A stretch of 64,000 nt of DNA from NCBI GenBank assembly GCA_963969345.1, contig OZ017767.1, positions 3,872,739-3,936,738 of the forward strand. Reading direction: 5' to 3'. The DNA is from Turbatrix aceti (taxonomy: Eukaryota > Nematoda > Chromadorea > Rhabditida > Panagrolaimidae). The notes beneath the pieces were generated by a model that had not been told where the DNA came from, searched no databases, and saw nothing but the letters and a program-made list of their open reading frames with translations. Below, one piece after another: positions 55,113 to 64,000 of the stretch (the first letter of the stretch is position 1; each line of letters opens with the position of its first letter). A program made the position numbers and the translations under genes.

Positions 55113-58100
55113 GCGATGCGGGCGCACTGGGGCCCGTACTTCTGCTGGAGGTGCTTGGCGGCGATGCTGACGTTGTTGCAGTAGCAAAAGCCCATGGCCT
55201 GCTCGCGTTCCGCGTGGTGACCAGGCGGCCGGATGCAGGCAAAACCGTTGCGCACCTTGCCGTCCATGACGTTGCACGTCAGCTCCACCAGCGTGCCTAC
55301 AGCTGTCCGGATGGCGAGTTGCGTGTTGGCGTCGTTGAAGTACGTATCTGAATCGACACCGATGCCTCCACAAGGCAACTGAACAAAGCGCTTCAACGGC
55401 AGCTCCGAAGGGTCCATTTTCAGACAAGCCGTGGGCGAGACGGCGAAGAAAGTCACGTACGTAGGCGAGTGGACCAGCTTGAGCAGGTCCAAACTCGCCT
55501 TCCGTGTCGCCGTGCGCTCGCAGGTGTCGGCTAAGCCGCGCTCCTGGAGCCTTGCCCAGACGCTGTGAACGCGTCCGCCGTGCTCGACGTGGTTCTGGTT
55601 CTCGCCGCAGAGGCACTGATGCTTGCTCATGGCCACGTCGTACGCCAGGCCGGTCTTGAGCTGCTGCCGCTGGCCGGCTGCTTCGGAGAGCTCGCGCAGC
55701 TTCGCGGAGATGGACTCGACGAGTTGTTCATCTTCTGGTTCCTCGCGCACCAGCGACTTTCGCCTGAGCACCAGATCGCGCAGCTGCTGCTTCAGCAAAC
55801 TAGGATGATTGCTGCCAGGAACGTTGAGTCGGTTGTCAAAGGTCACCTGCCTAGACGAAGACGGACCTCCCTCCGAGCTGGATGCCAGGCCGTCGAGTGC
55901 TCCTACGGAAGACGTCGAAACCGGGTCCAGCATAGAAGTCGGCAGCAGAGGCGTCTTGAGCAACGACGGCATTGAGAAGAAAGATGTAAACGCGTTCTGC
56001 AGCATGAGACTGGCGTAGTCGAGCTGCAGCTGATCCAGACCGTTGCAGAGGTTGGGCAGCGACGGCGAGGGAATGATGAAGTTCGGTGGCAGCTGCATGG
56101 ACGTCGTCTGGGTCAACGGAGCGGGCACTGCGACGCCGCTGGAGTCAAAGAGCGAACTGCCGGCGCCGACCAGCGACGTCGGCGAGCGGAGCATCATCGG
56201 GTCCAGGGTCGACGACACGGAATCAGAATCGCAGCGTTGTAAAGCTCGATGCTGCATGAGAGGAGGCGGGACGCCGAGTGGGAGGTTGGGGACCGCCGAG
56301 TTGCCCTGCGAAGGCCCCGCGCCACCGCACTGAGCCGCGGTCGGGCTGGATCCCTTGTTGAGCAGTCTCGCGCGGATGCGCATCTTGAGATTCGGTTCGG
56401 AGTTCACCTTCCGCAGCTGGTAGTCTGAGATCTGTCCGGCGTTGGCGTTCGCCGAGGACGGCAAGGGGTAGGGCTCGAAGGAGGTCGACGGCAGCCGCGA
56501 GGCCAGGGACAACGCCATCGGCTGGTGCGGGGCTGATGAGATGCCCGCCGACGACGAAGAAGCGACGGCCGCAAGCTGTTGAATGAGATTAGGCTCGGCG
56601 CAGGGCGGGGGCCATATTGGGACGGCCTGGGCGGGCTGAGACTGCTCGGGGTACCTGGATGTGCCCCCGAGGTCAGAGAGGTTCGACGTCGATCCCCCGC
56701 CGGACGATCCCTGCGACCCGAGTCTCTGCTGCTTCTGTTTCTTGTTTGCGATCATGTTTTTGAGTCTATCGCGTGTGTGTTGACTGATCGTCTGGCCAGA
56801 GCCAGAAAACGTGCGTCGGTTCCGCATCGCCGCCGAGTTGTTGTTCAGCGGACCCGGGCCAACGGCGCCGTTGACGCCCGCAGGAGGAGTCCGGCTGCTG
56901 CCGTGGTGGTAGGAGCTCCCATTGGCCAGAGGACCGTCACCGACGCCTCCGGGGGCATCGCTTCGCGTCGGAGAAGTCATCTCGACGTCGTCAGTGGAAG
57001 AATGGCCGTGGAGTGGCTGTTGCTGCTGGAGAAGCGCTAATTGCTGAGCCTGCTGGCTGATCGTAAAATTGATGAGAGACTGGATGTAGTCCGGATTGAT
57101 GAGGGGCGACGTGACGGAGGACGTGGTAATGCCACTCAACGACGACGATGATGCCAGCGAACTTGCCTGGCTCGCTGCAATGATTTCTGCGTGCTTGCGT
57201 TGATACAGCTGAAAAACAGAGAACGGCATGAGAAATGCGCTTCAAGCGGATCTTTGGACCAAAGAGTTCAGAGCGTGCCCGGGGGCATAGAAACACCCAA
57301 AAAAAGTTTTAACCACAAAAAACCGGAGATCTGGTTCCCAGCCGACCCCGGAAAATTCAATCAAAACAGAATCCGGACGTGTCGCTTTCACGCAGTATTA
57401 AAGCCCCCAATTAGCCCGCATTCTTTCGATCCCGGAATGCGTTGTTCAAAAATTGCAACCCATTCCAAAAAAAATAGAAACGCGTATTTTGGGAAAAATC
57501 ATGGACGACGCAGCGTATCGATTACACATCAGACGACGTCGCCGTTATTTTAACAACGCAAACAACAATCACGCAGCCGCGACCGCCGCCGCCGCTGGGC
57601 CGGTTGAATCACGCAAGTGGCTCGGGCATCTCCGTCGCGTGTCTCTGGTGCGCGTTTCCAGTCGTCCCCAGAAGGAGGGCGTAGCTGCGAGCTATCGACC
57701 CGCGTCGGAAGCAATCGATCGATCGCAAAAAAGAGACGGGGACGACGCGACACCACTCGTAAACAGAGCCTACGTCATGGAAGAGTGGTCCGATGACGAC
57801 TCGACGGGACATGCCAGGTGGATAGACTTTGTGGGATGGACTGCGTGAAAAAAAGCAGTTCTGGTTGCGTAAGGACTTCAAAGGTCATTTTCCTGCTCGT
57901 GCTCTCGCAGACGTGAAACCACTGTGACCAGTGTGTTGTCTTCATTTTCGTTCCCGTGCTCGCGTCCCTTGCCTCGAGATAATCTCCTGCCCGCCGCCGG
58001 TCCGGTCGGCCAGGTGACATCAAAAAAAGCTGTCTGCTCCTGTTCAGTGTGCGTGTGTTGGTTTCGATACCCCCTGGGTACGTCAGATGAGCGTAGTCGT

Positions 58101-59178
58101 GCAAACAACGTACACCATCGTCCCCGGCGACGTCAGTCGTTGTCAGTTGCTGATGATCACTGCTCTCCCACTTGTTGATCGTGATCGCCCAACGCTGTCA
58201 GCAGTGTGACGCACTCGTGCCGATACCTTTCAAGTGTGTTGTCGCCATGCGCGTACTACTAATTGAACGCACTTGTCCGTAAACGAACCAAAATGACTGG
58301 TTTACCGGGGTTGGTTTTGTACCAGGAGAACAATTTGCAGTCACACAATTGTACTCTGTTGGGGTACAAATGTGAACGCGGAAGATTCATGTCAGAGCCC
58401 CTGCGTGCAGCTTTTGAATGCACTTACCACCAGGAAGCTTTCAAAACAGAAAATCACGAGCTCCATTTGCTACAATACTCCATTTTCCCTATTTTGGACT
58501 TTTGGTACAAAAAATTCGCACCAAAACAATTGGCAGAAAACTAAGCACTCCCAACTTCACCTCCTCCGCATGCAACCAAACCCTGGAGCTCAGAATTCCG
58601 GCTTTGATAAACAAATGGCCTCCAAAGTCGTAAAACAAACAAGGTACTGTTTCTCTTCGATTCCCGGTCATTTCCTGGACAAAATAAAACACCTCAAGCA
58701 AAATAGAATCGTTTTTGATCGCCGCAAGTATCCTGACACCCCCAATCAATCACACCAGGGGTTGCAGGCTTTTTCGACCCCTTCAAAGACGGGCCGAATG
58801 ATTTTTAGAAATTATCTCAAAACTCGGAAAACAGACTGCCGCAAAAGTGCTGCTCATCGAAAAATATTTTTTTTAGTCGGCAAAAAGTCATGCAAACAGA
58901 AAGGGTGCAGAGTACAAAGACTGTGACGCCACGAGCAAAGCAAGGCGCAGCAGCCCCCGAAGAGTGCCCAGAAAAAATGAACTCACTTCCTGAAGCAGAG
59001 CTAGTCTCTGGTCGAAGGCGATCGGCAGCTCGCTGTTCAGAGGCATGGATCCGGCGTTCGACGTCGAGGCGGACATGGCGGCGGCGAGGGCACTCGTCGT
59101 GGGGTCGTCGAGGGTGGTGGGGAAGGTGAGCGTGCCGGAGAGCGTCGATTGCAGGGGGTGAAGTCCGTTGCCATCCAT
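54339..59178 (-). CDS. hda-4: Class IIa histone deacetylase (HDA-4/HDAC4 type)
   Basis: Four exons (59178-58987, 57208-54792, 54741-54606, 54551-54339) give 985 residues. The N-terminal regulatory half has a Leu/Gln-rich region (60-130), [17 protein letters not shown] (about 209-225) and the class IIa 14-3-3/CaMK site [11 protein letters not shown] with Ser334; RRTFSGSG (Ser199) and LRRKSLV (Ser549) are further candidate basophilic sites. The deacetylase domain runs about 582-940: RPPGHHAE (His728-729), [10 protein letters not shown] (zinc ligands Asp768, His770), [18 protein letters not shown] (Asp859) and LALEGGYDL. The last carries Tyr901, the catalytic tyrosine that vertebrate class IIa enzymes replace with His. 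Class IIa HDACs are signal-responsive corepressors that bind MEF2 and shuttle between nucleus and cytoplasm. Intron 1 is 1.8 kb; a single exon covers most of the protein. Confidence 0.95.
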
Positions 59179-60460
59179 GACGGGGACGACACGGGTCGGA
59201 TCAGCGGCAAATCGAGTCTACTGTTCAATGCCTGTAAATTCGGGGAAATGGTCGATGCCTGTTGACAGGTTTGTTGACACCGTTGCCCTTCGCGTAACCG
59301 AGAAAAAAAAACACATGAATCGCGGTGGTTTGTTGCAAAAAAAATTGAATTGTCCTTTCTGCTGTTTGTTCGAAATTGGTACTATCAGGAAACGTGTGTT
59401 GCAGGGAAAAACAGTGCACCAGGGTCCCGGTCCGGGTGATCGGCCATCCCGGAGCCCCTGGGTCCCTTGTGAATCAAGTCGGGCGATAAGAGAGCGGAAA
59501 AAAATCAATCAGCATCCCATCCATCCCCTCTCGCGGAAGACGAAGAAGAAGAACAGATAAATGCCCCCTCCCCTCCCCTCCCCCCCTCTGGTGGTGGTGG
59601 CGGTAGTGGTTGCTAAGGCAAAAGTCAATATCACACACATATACACACGCAGGCAAAAAGAAAGAGAGCAACAACGACTGCACCAACGACAACGACTACG
59701 ACGCACTTTTCAGCTAACACAAACAATCGACATGTTCAAAAAAAAATTAACTCGCACAGAGCCAGAGCCAAAGCCAGAGCCGGAGACGGACCACGGACCA
59801 CGGGCTATATGGGATGCATACAGGGCGCAGTAAAAAAAATATAGAAAAAAAAAATAAAAGCAAATACCGCAACGGCCAATTGCAGCAGCATCACTGGCTC
59901 TTAACTCTTGGTGGTGGCTGGGGTTCATCAGCGTCAAAAACGACGCAACAGGGGGGGAGGGCAGCCGGCTGAGATTCAATTATGCGTCGTTGTCGGCACA
60001 TCTCGACAGGACTCTCGATTTCATTAATCCCCCTGCAGAGAGCCGGCTCTAAGACACGTAAGTCCGACGGGCACGCCGGACAAAAGCAATTTCTCGTTAG
60101 ACGGCTGCGTACAGGAATGCTCAGAGCCTCGCGAACAAAAAAAAACTTTAAAAAATCCTGTTCGTTCATCAAAGCAACAAAAAATGTTGCACATAAAATT
60201 GAGATTGCACAGCGTATTTTTAGAGCACGCGGAAGAATTTTTTTTTTAAATTCCCGCTGGCATCTGAAAACTTGCCAAATCACAGCACGGCGGGGAAATT
60301 GAATTCTAGTATTCGCAAAAACGCAACTTTTTTGAACTTGAAGAATTAATGAAGACAACTACGACTTGAGCAGTTCCGAACTCAATTAGTGGACGGCGAG
60401 GTAGCAAATGACAGCCATTTACAAGTCGGCTGAAAGGTGACAAATGTGTAACCCATTGTA

Positions 60461-60468
60461 TATATAAA
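60461..60468 (+). promoter_or_regulatory. TATA-box-like motif
   Basis: TATATAAA, 34 bp upstream of the ATG of the weak open frame at 60495. It is the only feature favouring transcription in this direction. Confidence 0.35.
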
Positions 60469-60494
60469 AAGCGGAGGTACTATCTGCCTCTTTC

Positions 60495-60806
60495 ATGTCA
60501 AGGCAGGTGGGGCAGCCAACAGTTGCTGAACTCGCTAGGAAGCCCCAGAGTCAGAGTCAGAGTCAAGAGCACGCAAAACGCGGCGGCCCGATCTCTCCGC
60601 AGCGGACAAAGGAGGGTCGAGGAAGTCGTAGCTCTTCGCCGGCGAGTGCGTCGATGAACCCGTTGAACGAGGGGGAAAAGGATGAGGAGGAGGAGGAGGC
60701 AGCAATCGATAGCCCAGCCGGAGTACGTGCATGCCGAAGCGAGCCTAATCGCGGCGTAAAAAGAAAAAAAAGTACGGTTCGTGCGGGCAGGGGATATGAA
60801 AAGTAA
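60495..60806 (+). CDS. Weak open frame, low-complexity protein
   Basis: 103 codons starting MSRQVGQPTVAELARK, with an SQSQSQ run, Ser/Pro stretches, an EKDEEEEE segment and a basic end (GVKRKKSTVRAGRG). It has a TATA-like motif at a suitable distance but no homologue is recognised, and the opposite strand is also open over much of it. Could be a disordered nuclear protein, a first exon, or chance. Confidence 0.25.
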   Translation: MSRQVGQPTVAELARKPQSQSQSQEHAKRGGPISPQRTKEGRGSRSSSPASASMNPLNEGEKDEEEEEAAIDSPAGVRACRSEPNRGVKRKKSTVRAGRGYEK

Positions 60807-61310
60807 GGCGACGCAAAAAACGCGCAATGCATTTGAAAGCTTCAAGTCGCCGTCCTCCGTGGCCGTGGACGGCGGCGGCGGAGAAAAGGCAGCCCAGCTA
60901 GCCCCAAGCACACGCACGAGCCACACGGACGCGCTTTTCCACGTTTTTTTTATTTCAGAGTGAGCGCGTCTCTTTTCTTGCTTCTTCGCCGTCAAAGTTG
61001 CCTCGCGCGTTCATCCGTCGTCGCCCTGGGTTAGAGGCGCTCTCGCTGACTGCTCGCAGGGCCTATTTTTATCCCAAATCCCAGCGGATCGCACGAAGCT
61101 CGCTGGAGTCGATGGGGCACATAGGGGCCAATTAAGCACAAAAAGGCCATCGGAAAAAATTGTATGGAGCAAACTACATGACTTGGTTGGTCGGGTGGAT
61201 GGCCGATCGTTGGATGCGACGACAACGACACCGATGCAGAGGACGGCTGCGAAGGCAAATACAACTATTCTGCGAAAAAAAAAGAGGGTGTCGTCAACTG
61301 TACACTCGCG

Positions 61311-61320
61311 CTATAAATAG
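61311..61320. promoter_or_regulatory. Perfect MEF2 consensus site
   Basis: CTATAAATAG matches CTA(A/T)4TAG exactly. It could also serve as a TATA box. Confidence 0.4.
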
Positions 61321-61968
61321 CCATAGGGGGAAACTTTCCGCGTTTTATTGATCTCCCGTCCGCGAGCGACGAGTCAGCGCGACCTCCGTCGCCCGCAGCC
61401 CCCCAGGGTCGACTACAAACAACACCCCCGCTGGTCCTGCTACTATGAGCAGGGGCAGGAAGCACGCTCACCTTGCCTGGTCACGCCAGAAGAATTAGTT
61501 CATCGAAATTATTACGAAAACTATAAACAAACAGAAAAAACCCAGGAAACTCACTCTAGCGAGTTTCTCCGTCTTTTGGAGAAGAAAACCTGTCACGCAG
61601 CGCCCCGCTGAAGCTAGAAGCTAGTGCCGCATGACACAGAAAAAAAAGTCTATTGGATGGAGATATAGCTCTGGCCAAACCGGCGGGAACTCGGGTTGTC
61701 TGACGAGCACGCAAGGGAGCAATGATCACGCTACGAAGCTTCAGACGGCTAATGAATGGCCGGGTTGCGCCTTCTCACGCCTCCGACAAGACCCAAAGTG
61801 CACAGTGGCATATGTACAGCATAAACTATGGACCAAAAAAACCCTCCAAGAAGTCGCTTTCGCTTGTCATCCGTGGAACCAGATGAAAAATTTATAAGCG
61901 TCCGCTTGGTCTTTTGTTCGGTCATATAAGAAACCAGCCAGGGATCAATGGCGTTTTTGTCAGGTGCC

Positions 61969-61999
61969 AAGAAAGTGAAAACAAAATTTTCACTTTCTT
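61969..61999. repeat. Perfect hairpin, 13-bp arms, 5-nt loop
   Basis: AAGAAAGTGAAAA (61969-61981) and TTTTCACTTTCTT (61987-61999) flank CAAAA. Confidence 0.9.
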
Positions 62000-62918
62000 T
62001 TGCGCTCCACTGGCGCCGTTGGTCCTATTTTGGGCAACCACGCCGCTACGCTCACTCTATGATGATGATGATGTACGCCCCATAAAAACAGGAAAAGCGA
62101 AGCGGATGTTTGGACGCAGGACGCCCCTGCCTGCGTGCAGGGCAACCGCACGTGTAGAGGGACTCGTGTACCAAAAGAGTACGCTGCACTAATAGTCACG
62201 GCCCCGACCACAGACAACCACGTAGTACTTACATCCCTGGAAGGTTAGTTGGTTGGCTCACTCTCGCGCACGGACAGGAGAAGACAAAACGGAAGAAATG
62301 TGCCGGCTTGAGGCAAGGGAGACGAGACCCCGCCCTGCTTGTTGTCCCTCGTCCCCCTCGCATCGGGGCACGTGATAAATAGGTGCACGTGAGGGAGCAA
62401 ACAGGCAACATCCGAGGACGCTCGCGCACCGACCTTTGGCAGGACAAACGGGGGATTTTAATACAACCAGCGAGCAAGCGTGTTTACACGGCACAAAAAA
62501 TAGAGTTCCGTCTCTGAAGGCGGACAAGAAAGCGAAATTGGCCGGTGCGTGGCGTGTTCATCTGCAAGGCCGAGCCTTCCTTTGCCGCAAAAATGGCAGG
62601 AAAGACGAGAAAGGTGCAGTGGAACAGAAAAGACCAGATTTTGCAGGGAATGAGCAAGATACTATGCCAAGACCGAAGCTGAAGCCGGCCTAGAAGGAGC
62701 AGCGCATGAAAGTTGCTCTCTCCCTTGCCGCAAGCTGTTTTGAATAGAGCACACGCGACCGACTCCCGACGTCAACACGGTCCCCGGTCTCGCACTGCAC
62801 GCTGCTTTTCTCCTCCCGGACCGCAGGCAAGCAGGAGCCGCGCTTCGCTCCTCTCGAGAACGCCACCACCCCGCCTCACGTACAAACACGCACGATGGCT
62901 TCTAATCGGTCGCTAGCT

Positions 62919-62928
62919 CTATTTTTAG
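62919..62928. promoter_or_regulatory. Perfect MEF2 consensus site
   Basis: CTATTTTTAG matches CTA(A/T)4TAG exactly. Confidence 0.4.
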
Positions 62929-63108
62929 CTTCCCGCGTTTGTTTGTGTTTGTCTCGGTTGCAAGCGCGCCGCGTGTGCCGAGGCGACAAGCAAAGTCGTT
63001 GGCTGCTTGCTGCTGGAAAAAAAATTTGAAAGAAATAACAACGACCGTTGGCGCTCTCCTTCGCTGCCATCCCGCGTTTGCCGGCTGGCATTCATCTCGC
63101 ACGGGCGG

Positions 63109-63118
63109 CTATTTTTAG
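63109..63118. promoter_or_regulatory. Perfect MEF2 consensus site
   Basis: CTATTTTTAG, the same ten bases as at 62919, 190 bp away. Confidence 0.4.
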
Positions 63119-64000
63119 CACCTTAGCGGAAAAAAGTATTTCTGGCAACGACGACAAAATGCTTTTTTGTCGTCTTTTTTTAGCCTCATCGACGGGAGAA
63201 TACGCGCCGCCTGAGGCGAGGCAGCCCTGCTGCGTGACAACACGCACGACGACTGTCGAGACGGATGACTGGGCCAGGGACCCGAGAGGTTACGGCCAGG
63301 GATAAAAACAAGCCCGAGGACCCGACAATTTTCTTTAGTGACATTATTTTCGTCGAAAATCCATTCAAAACTTTTGTTTTTCATCCAAGTTGTTTTTTTT
63401 TCGGCGTAATTTGAAAAATTGCATTGACGCCACGCCGAAGAAAGATTGCGGAACCAAAAATTAAAGCAATTTTGCAGCACGTGTAGCTCGACTGGTTGGT
63501 TGGCAACCAGGAAGCAGAATGATGCCAACTTTTTGCACCAGGCATTCATGGAACACTGTCAGAATGGAGAAGAGACAAAATTGGCATCAAAGATCACGAA
63601 CACCCGAACACGCTGAATAGCTGAGATTGTGAACATTGTTGCCATCGGGGAAACCAGGAATATGGCTATATTTGGACTAAGAAAGTTTTTTTTGTTACAG
63701 AACCCAAAACAAGACAGAAAAAATATCAAAAAATAGCGCAAAGAATTTTGCACTACAAATTAAGACAGAAATAAATACATCAATTTGCACATCAACATAA
63801 TTCATCGTCGATCAATGCCAGCAAAACACCTATTTCATTACCGCATTTCGAACAAACACAGTAGCATTTCCAAAACAGTGCCATTCATCTAGATCCGTAA
63901 GCATCGTCCGCAACGCGCGCTGGAAACCGCAAGCTGCCGGCTGCCAATTTGCGCGCGTAAAATTTTATTCAAGGAAGCCGACACACTTGTTGTTTGTGCG

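Larger units (their letters stand above)
59179..64000. other. 4.8-kb upstream region of the HDAC gene
   Basis: Mixed GC- and AT-rich DNA with simple repeats (GGTGGTGGTGG near 59,589). No gene could be confirmed; one weak open frame (60495-60806) is listed. Three perfect MEF2-type sites lie between 61.3 and 63.2 kb and a 13-bp-arm hairpin at 61,969. Confidence 0.5.

Noticed and set aside
54809..56333. Long antisense frames opposite the HDAC and other GC-rich exons
   Set aside because: Shadow frames of a strongly supported coding exon caused by codon bias.
57501..57848. Plus-strand frame starting [15 protein letters not shown] inside HDAC intron 1
   Set aside because: Antisense to the HDAC gene, low complexity (Asn/Ala, Arg), no recognisable domain; the minus strand is open over the same interval.
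58372..58926. 184-codon plus-strand frame in HDAC intron 1
   Set aside because: Lys/Asn/Gln-rich composition typical of AT-rich noncoding DNA, no domain or splice support.
1..64000. tRNA, rRNA and CRISPR
   Set aside because: Scanned for TTCGA-type T-loop contexts with matching stems and for spaced direct repeats; none convincing. The only tandem repeat of note (1780-2600) has no spacer structure.
1..64000. Tardigrade or arthropod origin
   Set aside because: Considered because of the chemoreceptor and peptide GPCR. The glb-type globins, iPGM closely matching the nematode type, TTTTCAG acceptors and leader-like acceptors favour a nematode, but this is not proven.

Overview
The window is animal nuclear DNA, most probably from a nematode. 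The genes are split by spliceosomal introns of about 37 to 1,800 bp (several are 40-55 nt) whose acceptors usually read TTTTCAG or TTTTTAG. Several start codons lie 4-8 nt behind a lone acceptor, as expected of spliced-leader trans-splicing. The gene set also fits: a cofactor-independent phosphoglycerate mutase, two nematode-style long globins, a GnRH/AKH-type peptide GPCR, an inverted-topology 7TM chemoreceptor candidate and an anionic Cys-loop channel. Species cannot be told from the sequence. No prokaryotic features, CRISPR arrays, tRNA or rRNA genes were seen. All gene models were spliced by eye by matching donor, acceptor and reading phase; no transcript or homology search was available.

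Layout. 1-373: end of an unidentified gene on the minus strand. About 1.78-2.60 kb: a 95-bp AT-rich satellite with palindromic modules. 3.0-4.1 kb: small secreted Pro/Ala/Tyr protein. 4.3-5.3 kb: glutaredoxin-3 type protein (minus). 7.9-9.4 kb: Rap2 GTPase. 9.4-15.7 kb: gene-poor. 15.7-17.8 kb: neuropeptide GPCR with a reading-frame problem at TM7. 18.5-19.1 kb: unknown small gene (minus). 19.7-21.3 kb: 428-residue 7TM receptor-like protein. 21.5-23.1 kb: mitochondrial trifunctional protein beta subunit (minus). 23.7-26.3 kb: 8-exon cytochrome P450 (minus). 27.5-28.8 kb: globin-domain protein. 28.9-31.6 kb: anion-type Cys-loop channel with an EGF-like module at its N terminus (minus). 33.6-36.7 kb: second globin, with a putative N-myristoyl signal and a long disordered N-terminal extension (minus). 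38.8-40.9 kb: DGAT2-family acyltransferase (minus). 42.2-44.0 kb: DNA transposon-like element with ~440-bp, nearly identical terminal inverted repeats. 45.6-49.8 kb: acidic/Ser-rich membrane-anchored protein with two phase-compatible first exons. 50.8-52.4 kb: iPGM. 52.6-53.8 kb: two small secreted proteins (minus), one Gly/Met/Tyr-rich. 54.3-59.2 kb: class IIa histone deacetylase (HDA-4/HDAC4 type, minus). 59.2-64.0 kb: upstream region of the HDAC gene, with three perfect MEF2 consensus sites.

These are mostly unrelated housekeeping, signalling and sensory genes. Lipid metabolism recurs (beta-oxidation thiolase, P450, DGAT2), and the P450 and thiolase genes sit head-to-tail on one strand 534 bp apart. 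The most unusual items are the long-TIR element, the EGF/Cys-loop channel fusion, the globin with lipid-anchor signal, a class IIa HDAC that keeps the catalytic tyrosine, the satellite array, and a perfect 30-bp-arm hairpin inside a P450 intron.
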